A program made the translations under genes and the position numbers. DNA of 53,516 nt, from positions 1 to 53,516 of the forward strand of contig JARLHA010000039.1 of assembly GCA_031292485.1 (NCBI GenBank), in the 5' to 3' direction. Source of the DNA: Mucilaginibacter sp. (GTDB lineage Bacteria > Bacteroidota > Bacteroidia > Sphingobacteriales > Sphingobacteriaceae). How positions within the stretch are numbered: the stretch's first letter is position 1; each line of letters begins with the position of its first letter. The notes beneath the pieces were generated by a model. That model did not search any database. It worked only from the letters and a program-made list of their open reading frames with translations, and was not told the origin of the DNA. Below are positions 1 through 8,707 of this stretch, piece by piece.

Positions 1-483
1 ACGATTCTTGCTGTAATTAATGCTATCCTGGCGATAAGTTAACACCGGCTGGTTGGGCAATATAGTGATGTTATTGCGAAGGCGGATTAATGTCCAATCG
101 AAGCCGCCGGAGATAAAGATCTTAAATTGCGGGTTCAGTTTTACGCCCATCTGGAAAACATCAAAACCAACATTACTGGTCTTCCATTGGCGGTAGCTTA
201 AAAACTGGTTTTGAGGCTTCAGGGTAAAGCTGCCATTATCAACCAGCGTAGCCAAACCCAGGTCGAACCGGGCAAAGGTGATGCCGACAAAAGCTTTCGG
301 GTATTTGCCTTCGTGATGCCGCGTACTATCGCTTTTGTGGTGGTCGTGGAAGTGGATGGAAAAGTTCAATCCGTCGTCGCGTGCCGAGTCTTTGGCGATT
401 TTAATGCTATCGGCAGTTTTGCTTTGTGCAAAGGCCGCTATCGCGCTGGCCAGTAATATCGTAGTAAAAAATAAGCGTTTCAT
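1..483 (-). CDS. Putative outer-membrane beta-barrel protein, C-terminus outside window
   Basis: The reading frame is open from an ATG at 483-481 to the window edge (161 codons, no stop), so the C-terminus is missing. The first ~19 residues are a Sec signal peptide (MKR, hydrophobic stretch, AFAQ cleavage site). A His/Asp/Ser-rich linker follows, then alternating segments such as AFVGITFARFDLGLA and FKIFISGGFDW that look like barrel strands. It lies 84 bp downstream of the anti-sigma-like gene on the same strand, so it may be the third gene of the sigma operon. The specific role is unknown. Confidence 0.6.
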   Translation of the reverse strand, partial: MKRLFFTTILLASAIAAFAQSKTADSIKIAKDSARDDGLNFSIHFHDHHKSDSTRHHEGKYPKAFVGITFARFDLGLATLVDNGSFTLKPQNQFLSYRQWKTSNVGFDVFQMGVKLNPQFKIFISGGFDWTLIRLRNNITILPNQPVLTYRQDSINYSKNR

Positions 484-521
484 GTATATAATGTTAAATG
501 TTGTATGATTTATTTGTTCAA

Positions 522-554
522 CTGTAGCGATGGGTTTAAAACCCATCGCTACAG
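522..554. repeat. Perfect 33-nt palindrome between anti-sigma and outer-membrane genes
   Basis: Two 16-nt arms (left arm starts CTGTAGCGATGG) pair perfectly around a single A. On the plus strand it is followed by TTTTT. It sits in the 84-bp gap between two minus-strand genes, so it would form a strong hairpin in their shared mRNA. It could be a mobile palindromic repeat, an attenuator or an RNA-stability element. Confidence 0.75.
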
Positions 555-567
555 TTTTTGGAATCTT

Positions 568-1335
568 TTACTCCTTCTTTTTAATTCTTATAATACCCAG
601 GTTAATGCCGGTAACATGGCTTTCACCGTCGTCATCAGCCGAAAATTCAATTACTTTGTTCCTTCGTTTATCCACTTTTGCTACCAGTACATTCACCAGT
701 TCGCCAAAGCTGTGGATGCCACGCCTTGTTTTTATTGACAAGGTATCCTTTTGCATTGGCTTTACCTGCAATGCTGCAATTTGAGGCTGGGTGGTGTACG
801 CCTGCACCGGGTCCGGCGCTTGTTTGGCAATCAATGGCGTTGAATTGTCGGGCACCACCGCCCTTGCGGGTTGTTGTTTTTGCACGCTGGCGATCATCTG
901 CAGTTGTACAGGTTGTGTATTTGCAGCCGGTTTAGCAGTCGTATCAACTATTTTAATAACTGTGCCTGTTGTTGTTCTCTTTATTGGCGCTAACGCGATG
1001 CTATTGATATGATTTAAGTTAACCATACCAGCGGCTGGCTGCTGAACCGGGCTTATTGATGGTGTGCGTTTGGCAGGTAGCTCTGTTTTTGTTAGTCCGT
1101 TTACTGCATGGCGCCCGGGTTTTACAATCTCTTTTTTAGGGATAAATAACAGACCCGCACCCACCAAAACAATAATACTGGCGGCAACGCTTAAAAATGG
1201 CATAAGGGCAATTTTTCTTTTTGGCGGATCTAATTCTGCCGCGATGCCCGGCCATACGTTGGCCGATGGTTCCATTTCAAACCCCTCCAGTTTTGAGCGG
1301 AACAACTCATCCATTTCCTTATCCTGCATATCCAT
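568..1335 (-). CDS. Putative anti-sigma factor, single-pass membrane protein
   Basis: 255 residues, not matched to a named family. The soluble N-terminus (~1-42, with a FEMEPSANVWPGI motif) resembles the short N-terminal part of many Bacteroidota anti-sigma proteins. One transmembrane helix follows (~45-66, PFLSVAASIIVLVGAGLLFI), then a long Pro/Thr/Gln-rich region predicted periplasmic, and a basic C-terminus. The start overlaps the end of the ECF sigma gene by 17 bp, and a GGAGG lies about 9 nt upstream of the ATG. This implies co-transcription and possibly translational coupling. The anti-sigma role is inferred from the arrangement and topology. Confidence 0.65.
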   Translation of the reverse strand: MDMQDKEMDELFRSKLEGFEMEPSANVWPGIAAELDPPKRKIALMPFLSVAASIIVLVGAGLLFIPKKEIVKPGRHAVNGLTKTELPAKRTPSISPVQQPAAGMVNLNHINSIALAPIKRTTTGTVIKIVDTTAKPAANTQPVQLQMIASVQKQQPARAVVPDNSTPLIAKQAPDPVQAYTTQPQIAALQVKPMQKDTLSIKTRRGIHSFGELVNVLVAKVDKRRNKVIEFSADDDGESHVTGINLGIIRIKKKE

Positions 1336-1888
1336 ACTTTTTTCCCTCCAGTTTTATTACCTGTTCTCTTAATATACTCCGCGCCCTTGAGAGCTGCGAT
1401 TTTGAAGCGCCTTCTGTTATGCCTGCTAACGCTGCAATCTCTTTATGCGAGTAGCCTTCAATGGCGTACAGGTTAAACACAATGCGGTATCCGGGCGACA
1501 GCTGCCGGATGAGCGCCAGCAAATCTTCTGCAGCCAGCTTAGCCGTAGCCAGCGGGTTTACGGATGATTCGTTACCGGCCTCTTCAATGTCTACCACCTG
1601 CATCATTTTATGATGCTTGCGGTAATATTCAATGGAGCTGTGCACCATGATCCGCCTGATCCATCCTTCAAATGAACCCTCGCCGCGGTAATCGGGCAGT
1701 TTTTGAAAAACTTTAATAAACCCGTTTTGCAGCATATCCTCAGCCTCCATTTTGTCGGTCGCATACCTGAAACAAACGCCCAGCATTTTCGATGCAAATT
1801 GCCTGTACAGCAATTCCTGTGCTTTGCGCTCACCGGCTTTGCATCGTTTTATCAGTTCTTCTATATGGTAAGTTTGCTCCAAAAACAT
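1319..1888 (-). CDS. RNA polymerase sigma factor, ECF subfamily
   Basis: 189 residues with the two ECF domains. Region 2 (~20-90) includes ELLYRQFASKMLGVCFRY, the DMLQNGFIKVFQ segment and the W-x-RRI motif. Region 4 (~120-180) includes LSPGYRIVFNLYAIEGYSHKEIA and a helix-turn-helix ending SKSQLSRARSILRE. Length and motifs are normal for the family. It directs RNA polymerase to a small regulon, typically cell-surface functions. The overlapping gene downstream probably encodes its membrane anti-sigma factor. The inducing signal cannot be read from the sequence. Confidence 0.92.
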   Translation of the reverse strand: MFLEQTYHIEELIKRCKAGERKAQELLYRQFASKMLGVCFRYATDKMEAEDMLQNGFIKVFQKLPDYRGEGSFEGWIRRIMVHSSIEYYRKHHKMMQVVDIEEAGNESSVNPLATAKLAAEDLLALIRQLSPGYRIVFNLYAIEGYSHKEIAALAGITEGASKSQLSRARSILREQVIKLEGKKYGYAG

Positions 1889-1952
1889 ATTATTTACAGG
1901 TAAGATGGAAAGCGGGGTACAATGGTTGCATGGTAATGAAAATAAAATTAAC

Positions 1953-1960
1953 TAAATTTG
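1953..1960 (+). promoter_or_regulatory. Candidate -7 box for the TA pair
   Basis: TAAATTTG fits the Bacteroidota -7 consensus TAnnTTTG and lies only 3 nt before the ATG at 1964. If used, the transcript would start at or next to the start codon (leaderless). No convincing -33 element was found at normal spacing. Confidence 0.4.
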
Positions 1961-1963
1961 AAT

Positions 1964-2191
1964 ATGAAAGTCATTACTTTAAATATACCCGATTCGGCAA
2001 ATGTCGATGCAAAAGAAGCAGCAATGCTTTTAGCTGCAAGTTTGTACGAGAAAGGAAAGCTTTCCCTGGGGCAGGCAGCGGAAGTTGCCGGTCTTACCAA
2101 GCGCACTTTTGCCGAACTGCTGGGTAGCTACGAAGTTTCCATTTTTAATTATCCGGCAACCGATATCATCAAAGATGTAAAAAATGCCTGA
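1964..2191 (+). CDS. UPF0175 family antitoxin-like protein
   Basis: 75 residues from the ATG at 1964; a TTG two codons upstream is less likely. The pattern of an N-terminal MKVITLNIPD strand, then AAMLLAASLYEKGKLSLGQAAEVAGLTKRTFAELL is that of the UPF0175 family, with a helix-turn-helix. These small proteins usually sit next to a DUF3368 PIN-like protein. The 8-bp overlap with the next gene fits a type II toxin-antitoxin operon, with this protein as the DNA-binding antitoxin. Confidence 0.85.
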   Translation: MKVITLNIPDSANVDAKEAAMLLAASLYEKGKLSLGQAAEVAGLTKRTFAELLGSYEVSIFNYPATDIIKDVKNA

Positions 2192-2639
2192 TGTTGTAAT
2201 TGCTGATACCAGCTGTTTTATCATTCTTTCAAACATTAATGAATTAGATCTCTTATTAAAAGTTTACGGGAGAATTATAACCACACACGACATCGTAAAA
2301 GAATTTGGCGAAACGCTTCCAGAATGGATAATTGTCAAATCACCAATTGATTATCAAAAACAACAAATATTAGAATTACAGGTAGATAAAGGGGAAGCGA
2401 GTGCAATTGCGTTGGCGTTGGAAATTCCACATAGCATGGTTATTATTGACGATTTGCAGGCAAGATGCTTAGCTGAAAATCTCGGTATCTCAATCACAGG
2501 GACAATAGGAGTCATAATCAAAGCCAAATTAAATGGGATAATTCCTTCCATTAAGCCAATCCTGGGAAAAATTAAACAAACTAATTTCAGACTTTCATCA
2601 GCGGTTGAAGAAATTGCTTTGAAACAAGCGGGAGAGTAA
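2184..2639 (+). CDS. DUF3368 PIN-like toxin
   Basis: 151 residues. The N-terminal VVIADTSCFIILSNI carries the first PIN-type aspartate, EFGETLPEWI follows, then DKGEASAIALALE and the VIIDDLQAR acidic cluster. These are hallmarks of the DUF3368 branch of the PIN-like nucleases. It overlaps the UPF0175 gene by 8 bp and is probably its toxin, acting as a metal-dependent RNase. RNase activity is inferred from the fold family, not from a characterised close relative. Confidence 0.85.
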   Translation: MPDVVIADTSCFIILSNINELDLLLKVYGRIITTHDIVKEFGETLPEWIIVKSPIDYQKQQILELQVDKGEASAIALALEIPHSMVIIDDLQARCLAENLGISITGTIGVIIKAKLNGIIPSIKPILGKIKQTNFRLSSAVEEIALKQAGE

Positions 2640-2644
2640 GCTAT

Positions 2645-3916
2645 ATGAAAAAGTTATTGTTTGCGTTAATAATTTTTTTATCCCCGATCAGCCTTTTTGC
2701 ACAACAGGCTGTAAATGAAATTTATACTCTGCTGAAACCCGACCGTGTTTTCGACGGACAGCAAATGCATGCGGGCTGGTGGGTATTAGTGAAGGGAAAC
2801 CATATTGAAGCAGTTGGTGAAGTGTCATCGATAATAGCTCCAGCTTCTGCCAGAATAATCGATCTGAAAGGCACAACATTGATGCCCGGAATGATAGAGG
2901 GCCATTCGCATTTATTCCTTCATCCCTACAACGAAACAAGCTGGAACGACCAGGTGCTTACCGAAAGCCGGGCCGAACGAACAGCACGGGCTGTAGTGCA
3001 TGCAAAAGCGACACTGCTTGCCGGTTTTACTACCGTACGCGACCTGGGTACCGAAGGCGCAGGATATGACGATGTGGGTTTAAAGGCAGCTATTGAAAAA
3101 GGCATTATACCAGGCCCGCGGATGCTGGTAGCTACCCGGGCCATTGTTGCCACAGGCAGCTATGGCCCGAAAGCGCTGGTAAATGAAGCTGATATATTAA
3201 AAGGCGCCGAAGAAGCGGATGGTGTAGACGGTATAACCCGTGCAGTTCGCTCACAGATAGGACACGGGGCGGATATAGTTAAAATTTATGTAGATTACCG
3301 CTGGGGACTTAACGAAACGGCCGAACCTACTTTTACCCTGGATGAATTGAAAACAGCCGTTGAAGTTGCCCATAGCAGCGGCAGGATTGTAGCGGTTCAT
3401 TCGGGTACCACGGAAGGGATGCGAAGGGCCATTATGGCAGGCGTGAATACGATTGAGCATGGCGACGGCGGCACGCCGGAACTTTTTGCCATGATGAAGG
3501 AGAAAGGTATTGCCCTTTGCCCCACTATTGCAGCCACGGAAGCCATAGCGACTTATCACGGCTGGAAAAAAGGGATGGATCCCAATCCGGCAGGCGTTAA
3601 ACAAAAGCATTATATTTTTACGGAAGCCCTGAAAGCGGGTGTTATTATTTGCATGGGCGGCGACGTGGGCGTTTTTGCGCATGGCGATAATGCCCGCGAA
3701 ATGCTGCTGATGGTTGAATATGGCATGAAACCAATTGACGTACTGCGCTCCGCAACTTCAGTAAACGCTGATGTTTTTGGATTAAAACAATTGGGTAATA
3801 TTAAAAACGGCTATCTTGCCGACCTGGTAGCTGTTAAAGGCGATCCATCTGAAGACATCAAAGCTGTAAAGCTGGTTAAACTGGTGATGAAGGACGGGGT
3901 TATCTATACCAATTAA
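2645..3916 (+). CDS. Secreted amidohydrolase, imidazolonepropionase/prolidase-like
   Basis: 423 residues with a clear signal peptide (MKKLLFALIIFLSPISLFAQ). A metal-dependent amidohydrolase barrel follows: the H-x-H motif at H87/H89 (GHSHLFLHP), a probable bridging lysine in DIVKIYVDY, histidines in AVHSGTTEGM and TIEHGDGG, and a late aspartate in GGDVGVFAHGDN. The C-terminal stretch GYLADLVAVKGDP...MKDGVIY is typical of the family. It is probably periplasmic and hydrolyses a cyclic amide or imidodipeptide. The substrate cannot be assigned. It starts 5 bp after the toxin gene. Confidence 0.88.
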   Translation: MKKLLFALIIFLSPISLFAQQAVNEIYTLLKPDRVFDGQQMHAGWWVLVKGNHIEAVGEVSSIIAPASARIIDLKGTTLMPGMIEGHSHLFLHPYNETSWNDQVLTESRAERTARAVVHAKATLLAGFTTVRDLGTEGAGYDDVGLKAAIEKGIIPGPRMLVATRAIVATGSYGPKALVNEADILKGAEEADGVDGITRAVRSQIGHGADIVKIYVDYRWGLNETAEPTFTLDELKTAVEVAHSSGRIVAVHSGTTEGMRRAIMAGVNTIEHGDGGTPELFAMMKEKGIALCPTIAATEAIATYHGWKKGMDPNPAGVKQKHYIFTEALKAGVIICMGGDVGVFAHGDNAREMLLMVEYGMKPIDVLRSATSVNADVFGLKQLGNIKNGYLADLVAVKGDPSEDIKAVKLVKLVMKDGVIYTN

Positions 3917-3942
3917 TATAAACCGATTTAGAAGTATAATAT

Positions 3943-6144
3943 ATGATCAAAGTGAGTCCGTATGCTTTTTTGAAAAGTATGAGTGTTTTTGGGTTGATAA
4001 TGATTGGCACTTTGGGCTCAAAGGCTCAATCCATTACCATCCCCATCGAGACTAAAGACAACGCGCTGGTATTACAGGTAAGCCCGGATAAATACCTGAC
4101 TACGGTGTATTTCGGCAAAAAGCTTTCTGATAAAAATGAATACGGCGCCATCGCCAAAGCCTTTCGCCTCGATGGCAATACCGAAGGATACAATTCAGCC
4201 TATACAACGGCCGGATCACGTAACCTGCTTGAACCTGCCATTGCGGTTACCCATGCAGATGGTAATCAATCGCTCGACCTGAAATACGTGAGCCATTCGG
4301 TATCAAAGATCAATGATGATATCAGCTTGTTAAGTATCCGTCTGAAAGATTCCGTTTATGATTTTGAAGTTACGCTCAACTACGAGACTTATTTTAATGA
4401 AGACGTTACCGAACAATGGAGCGTGCTCACCCACCACGAAAAGCATGATGTAACGCTCCGCAAGTACGCCTCAGCCAGCCTTTACCTGCAGGCGGGCTCA
4501 TACTGGCTGAAACATTTTCATGGCGACTGGGCGCAGGAAATGCGTCCTGAAGAGGAACAGCTTGACCATGGCATTAAAACCCTCGATTCCAAACTGGGTA
4601 GCCGCGCCGATCTGTTTGAACCACCGGTTTTTATGGTGTCATTAAACAAACCGTCGGGAGAAGATGATGGAGAAGTTTTATATGGTAATATGGAGTGGAG
4701 TGGTAATTACCGCATGGATTTTGAGGTTGATCCTTTCAATAACCTGCGGCTTATAGCCGGGATCAACAATTATGCCGCCGCTTATGTGCTAAAGCCGGGC
4801 GTGGAATTTACAACCCCCAAATTTGTTTATACCCTGAGCAATAAAGGAAAGGGCGAGGCCAGCCGCAACCTGCAAACCTGGGCCCGTAAATATAAAATTG
4901 TGGACGGCGAAGGCCCGCGCTTAACCTTGCTGAATAACTGGGAATCGACTTTTTTTGATTTTGATGAGCATAAACTGGCTGCTATTTTAAAAGATACCAA
5001 AACGCTTGGCGTGGATTTGTTTTTATTGGACGACGGCTGGTTCGGCAATAAATACCCCCGCAATGGCGACCACCAGGGCCTTGGCGACTGGCAGGAAAAC
5101 AAAGCCAAACTGCCCGATAATATTGCCTTTTTAACCAAAGCGGCAAGCAGTGATGGGGTAAAATTTGGGATCTGGGTGGAACCGGAAATGGTAAACCCTA
5201 AAAGCGAACTTTATGAAAAACACCGCGACTGGGTGGTAAAACAACCGCAGCGCCCCGAATATTATATGCGCAACCAGCTGGTGCTTGATCTGACTAACCC
5301 CAAAGTGCAGGATTTTGTATTTAATATTGTAGATAACTTATTCGTCAAAAACCCCGACCTGGCTTATATCAAATGGGATTGTAATTCGGTGATCTATAAC
5401 GCGCATTCGGCTTATGAAAAAGAGCAGTCTAATTTTTATACGGATTATGTTTTCGGGTTGTATAAAGTGCTTGACCGCCTGCGCGCCAAATACCCTAAAG
5501 TGCCGATGATGTTGTGCTCCGGTGGTGGCGGCAGGGTAGATTACGGCGCTTTGAAATATTTTACCGAATACTGGCCAAGCGATAATACCGAACCGCTGGA
5601 AAGGATTTTTATACAATGGGAATATTCCTATTTCTACCCGGCGCTGGCCAGCTCCAACCACGTAACCAACTGGGGCAAGGAGCCGATCAAATTCAGGGTG
5701 GATGTGGCCATGATGGGCAAACTGGGTTTTGATATTGTAGTGGGTAAACTAAACCCGGATGAACTGCAATTCTGCCAGGGTTCGGTTAAAACTTACAAGG
5801 AGTTTTCAGAAGCAATATGGCACGGCGACCAATACCGCTTACAGGACCCAAGGGAAAACGATGTAGCCTCTATTATGTACGTCGACACTACAAAAAGCAA
5901 TGCCATTATGTTCAATTACCTGGTGAATAACCGGTATGCGGCAGGCAGCAAACTCCCCATTAAGCTAAAAGGGTTAAACCCGGATAAAAACTATTCGATA
6001 AGCGAGGTGAATTTATTCCCCGGCACCCAATCATCCATCGCTAATGCAACCTATAGCGGTAAGTTTTTGATGACGGTAGGTATTAACCCTGATGTTAGAG
6101 ATGGCAGGACGAGTGTTTTGATAGGGGTGAAGGAGCAGCAATAA
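3943..6144 (+). CDS. Alpha-galactosidase, glycoside hydrolase family 36
   Basis: 733 residues, the usual GH36 length, with an N-terminal signal sequence ending near GSKAQS, so probably periplasmic. The N-terminal beta-sandwich is followed by the catalytic barrel. FLLDDGWFG is conserved, WVEPEMVNP follows, the nucleophile is D479 in IKWDCN, and the acid/base is D547 in WPSDNTEP. It releases terminal alpha-galactose from oligosaccharides such as raffinose or galactomannan side chains. It follows the amidohydrolase by 26 bp on the same strand. Confidence 0.95.
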   Translation: MIKVSPYAFLKSMSVFGLIMIGTLGSKAQSITIPIETKDNALVLQVSPDKYLTTVYFGKKLSDKNEYGAIAKAFRLDGNTEGYNSAYTTAGSRNLLEPAIAVTHADGNQSLDLKYVSHSVSKINDDISLLSIRLKDSVYDFEVTLNYETYFNEDVTEQWSVLTHHEKHDVTLRKYASASLYLQAGSYWLKHFHGDWAQEMRPEEEQLDHGIKTLDSKLGSRADLFEPPVFMVSLNKPSGEDDGEVLYGNMEWSGNYRMDFEVDPFNNLRLIAGINNYAAAYVLKPGVEFTTPKFVYTLSNKGKGEASRNLQTWARKYKIVDGEGPRLTLLNNWESTFFDFDEHKLAAILKDTKTLGVDLFLLDDGWFGNKYPRNGDHQGLGDWQENKAKLPDNIAFLTKAASSDGVKFGIWVEPEMVNPKSELYEKHRDWVVKQPQRPEYYMRNQLVLDLTNPKVQDFVFNIVDNLFVKNPDLAYIKWDCNSVIYNAHSAYEKEQSNFYTDYVFGLYKVLDRLRAKYPKVPMMLCSGGGGRVDYGALKYFTEYWPSDNTEPLERIFIQWEYSYFYPALASSNHVTNWGKEPIKFRVDVAMMGKLGFDIVVGKLNPDELQFCQGSVKTYKEFSEAIWHGDQYRLQDPRENDVASIMYVDTTKSNAIMFNYLVNNRYAAGSKLPIKLKGLNPDKNYSISEVNLFPGTQSSIANATYSGKFLMTVGINPDVRDGRTSVLIGVKEQQ

Positions 6145-6161
6145 AATTACCGATTCGATAT

Positions 6162-6345
6162 ATGAATCAGCATACAATTTCAAAATGCCCCAGCGGGGCT
6201 ACCGCTTTGTAGGAACAAAATGAACAGGAATTATTGCCCCGTCAGGGGTTACCCAATTCGCGAAGGGTAGCCCCTGGACGGGGCAATAAAAAATTTAGAT
6301 TCAATTCTACAAAGCGGTAGCCCCGATGGGGCAAGGAGTTTTCTT
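6162..6345. repeat. Nested palindromic repeat, copy 1
   Basis: An outer inverted repeat (6187-6212 with 6307-6332, 25 of 26 positions matching) encloses an inner one (6233-6254 with 6265-6287). The preceding flank AGCATACAATTTCAAAATGCC recurs, with slight differences, at 53165. A second copy occupies 53161-53315, where the central loop lies in the opposite orientation. No ORF is present. It fits a MITE or REP-like element. Confidence 0.8.
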
Positions 6346-6376
6346 ATGCTGAACCCGAATTAAATTGGAAAAAAAA

Positions 6377-6661
6377 ATGAAAATAGTTCGCGATTATAAT
6401 ATTAATAACCCAACTGATGTGATTGAAGTTACATCGGCCAATTATATCGGGGATTTTGCTATCAGAATTTCGTTTAATGACGGAAATGAGGAACTGGTTG
6501 ATTTCAAACCCTTTCTGCTCAAATCACTTCATCCCTCTATTTCAAAATATTTAAATGAAAACCTGTTTAAACAGTTTGAAATCATAAACGGCAATTTAAA
6601 CTGGAATGATTATGATTTAATATTTCCGGTTCATGATCTGTACGAGGGCAGCATAAACTGA
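6377..6661 (+). CDS. DUF2442 domain protein
   Basis: 94 residues from the ATG at 6377 (a TTG at 6365 is a less likely start). The pattern VIEVTSANYIGDFAIRISFNDGNEELVDFKPFL, then a short helix, then GNLNWNDYDLIFPVHDLYEGSI matches the DUF2442 family of small proteins, often found near toxin-antitoxin genes. Its molecular function is unknown. The gene starts just after the palindromic repeat and is AT-rich. Confidence 0.75.
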   Translation: MKIVRDYNINNPTDVIEVTSANYIGDFAIRISFNDGNEELVDFKPFLLKSLHPSISKYLNENLFKQFEIINGNLNWNDYDLIFPVHDLYEGSIN

Positions 6662-6671
6662 CGAGTTTCAG

Positions 6672-6679
6672 TAGCTTTG
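6672..6679 (+). promoter_or_regulatory. Candidate -7 box before the VapB-like gene
   Basis: TAGCTTTG matches TAnnTTTG. The surrounding GTAGCTTTG occurs identically at 29124-29132. It lies 56 bp before the VapB-like start codon. Confidence 0.35.
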
Positions 6680-6735
6680 CCATTAGAGGCACCGATACAG
6701 GGTTCAAAAGGGAATAAAAAACAGTGCCTAACTTA

Positions 6736-6930
6736 ATGAGAATCAATATAGATATAGACGATAAATTGATGGCCCAGGCGCAGAAATTGACTAATATTAA
6801 AAATAAAAAAGTATTGGTTGATAATGCTCTGCGATTATATGTAACTGTTGAAAATCAAAAGAAACTGATATCGTTGTGGGGGAGAATTAAAGTCGACGAA
6901 AAATACGATCGATATATTCGTGGATTTTGA
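6736..6930 (+). CDS. VapB-like antitoxin without an adjacent toxin
   Basis: 64 residues from the ATG at 6736 (a GTG at 6724 is possible). MRINIDIDDKLMAQAQKLTNIKNKKVLVDNALRLYV is the ribbon-helix-helix pattern of VapB/DUF2191 antitoxins. These normally precede a VapC PIN-domain toxin, but the next frame is an unrelated minus-strand membrane protein. The toxin has therefore been lost or lies elsewhere. Confidence 0.7.
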   Translation: MRINIDIDDKLMAQAQKLTNIKNKKVLVDNALRLYVTVENQKKLISLWGRIKVDEKYDRYIRGF

Positions 6931-6938
6931 AAAATAGC

Positions 6939-7445
6939 CTACCCAATTTTGGATACTCTTCTACTAAAATAAATTGCAGTGGTACTGATGAAGAAAGTAA
7001 GGCAACTTAGTAGCCAAAGCCAATAACCAAGACCGATACCAGTTATGGTTGCATAGGTCGGAGCCTCATCCATAGGCAATTTATCTATTAAAAGAAATGA
7101 TGCCGAAAGTAATGATGCCAATAAACTTAAAATAACAGGTACTTGAATTTTTTGTCGTAAAAATAAAATCCACGCAATAATCATCAATGGGTTTGCCAAC
7201 CAGGAAATGCCATACGGTATAAATAATAAGCCGAGCCATCCAATTAATAATACTAACAAAGAAGATACTCCATTAGCGGATTGATCAGAATAATCCGTTT
7301 TATAGGCAACTTGAGTAAGTGAAAAAAGGAAGAATGCTAAACTTATAAAAAATGAATATTCTTTTTGAGATTCATAAATTTGATAGGCAAAAGGCTTAAA
7401 TAGTAAAGATAATAAAAGGCAAGCAATAAGCCTCCAATCTAATTC
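6939..7445 (-). pseudogene. Membrane protein frame without a normal start, probably 5'-truncated
   Basis: The frame is open from just after a TAA at 7448-7446 to the stop at 6939 (168 codons). It encodes at least four hydrophobic helices, for example LIACLLLSLLFKPFAY, FFISLAFFLFSL, WLGLLFIPYGISWL and YWLWLLSCLTFFISTTAI. Hydrophobic coding continues right up to the 5' stop, but the first ATG/GTG/TTG in frame is the TTG at 7259, inside a predicted helix. It is either a gene that lost its 5' end beside ilvA, or one using an ATT start. No family recognised; clearly AT-rich. Confidence 0.5.
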
Positions 7446-7464
7446 TTAATCAAATTAAACTATT

Positions 7465-8703
7465 CTACACCAAAAACTCAAACAAAGTCTGTTCCCGGTT
7501 TAGTTCGATGACGTCGAAACGATAGGTTTCCATACGCTTTAACAGGGCGGGGTAATCATCTGCGGATTGCAGTTCGATACCTACCAGCGCCGGGCCGTTT
7601 TCTTTTTCAGATTTTTTGATGAATTCAAAACGGGTGATATCATCATGCGGGCCCAATACATTATTCACGAAGAGCTTCAGCGCACCGGGTCTTTGGGGGA
7701 AGCGTATGATAAAGTAATGCTTTAAGCCTTCATACAACAATGATTTCTCTTTAATCTCCTGCATCCGGGCAATGTCATTATTACCGCCGCTGATGATGCA
7801 AACTACTTTTTTGCCTTTGATCTGGTCCCTGCATTCATCCAGTACCGCTACCGACAAAGCGCCGGCAGGTTCAACTACAATAGCGTCTTCGTTGTATAAC
7901 TTTAAAATGGTGGTGCATACTTTGCCTTCAGCGACCAGCAGCATCTCGTCCAAAACATTGCGGCAAAGATCATAAGTTAACTTACCAACGGTTTTTACCG
8001 CGGCGCCATCCACAAAACGGTCGATATCCGGCAGGGTTACCGGGCCGCCGTGTTCAAAGGCTTTGAGCATACTTGGGGCACCTTCCGGTTCAACTCCAAT
8101 TAAAAAAATATCCGGGTTTTGTTGCTTTAAATAAGTGCCGACACCGGCTGCCAGACCGCCGCCGCCGATGGGCATTACCACAACTTCGGTTTCGGGTAAA
8201 TCTTCCAGTATTTCAACGCCCACGGTTCCCTGGCCCTCAATTACGCTGTAATTATCAAAGGGAGGGATAAAGGTCATTTGGTTGGCCCGGGTATATTTCA
8301 GGGCCTCCAGCAGGCAATCGTCAAAAGTATCGCCGACTAAAATGATCTCCACATGGCCGCTGCCAAACATTTCTGTCTGGCTGATCTTTTGCTTCGGGGT
8401 GATCTCGGGCATGAAGATCACACCCTTTATATTTAGTTTATTGCAGGAAAACGCAACGCCCTGCGCATGATTGCCCGCGCTGGCGCAAACCACGCCGCGG
8501 CGCCGCTCATCAGCCGTTAACTGGCTGATCATGTTAAAGGCGCCACGAAGCTTGTAGGACCGCACTATTTGCAGGTCTTCGCGTTTTAAATAAAGCTCGC
8601 AGCCGTATTTTTCAGATAAACGATCATTATAAATCAGGGGGGTATGTTTAACCGTCCCTTTTAAACGTTCGTAAGCTGATTCAAAATCCAGGGTTATTTC
8701 CAC
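7465..8703 (-). CDS. ilvA: Threonine ammonia-lyase (dehydratase), biosynthetic
   Basis: 412 residues. It deaminates threonine to 2-oxobutanoate, the committed step to isoleucine. The PLP lysine is K51 in SYKLRGAF, and the phosphate loop is PIGGGGLAAG. The catalytic domain (~1-320) is followed by one ACT-like regulatory domain beginning around FPQRPGALKLF, as in short IlvA enzymes with a single sensor region. The start is GTG, 4 nt after the leuA stop, with no in-frame ATG nearby, so it is tightly coupled to leuA as the last gene of the run. Confidence 0.96.
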   Translation of the reverse strand: MEITLDFESAYERLKGTVKHTPLIYNDRLSEKYGCELYLKREDLQIVRSYKLRGAFNMISQLTADERRRGVVCASAGNHAQGVAFSCNKLNIKGVIFMPEITPKQKISQTEMFGSGHVEIILVGDTFDDCLLEALKYTRANQMTFIPPFDNYSVIEGQGTVGVEILEDLPETEVVVMPIGGGGLAAGVGTYLKQQNPDIFLIGVEPEGAPSMLKAFEHGGPVTLPDIDRFVDGAAVKTVGKLTYDLCRNVLDEMLLVAEGKVCTTILKLYNEDAIVVEPAGALSVAVLDECRDQIKGKKVVCIISGGNNDIARMQEIKEKSLLYEGLKHYFIIRFPQRPGALKLFVNNVLGPHDDITRFEFIKKSEKENGPALVGIELQSADDYPALLKRMETYRFDVIELNREQTLFEFLV

Positions 8704-8707
8704 ATCA

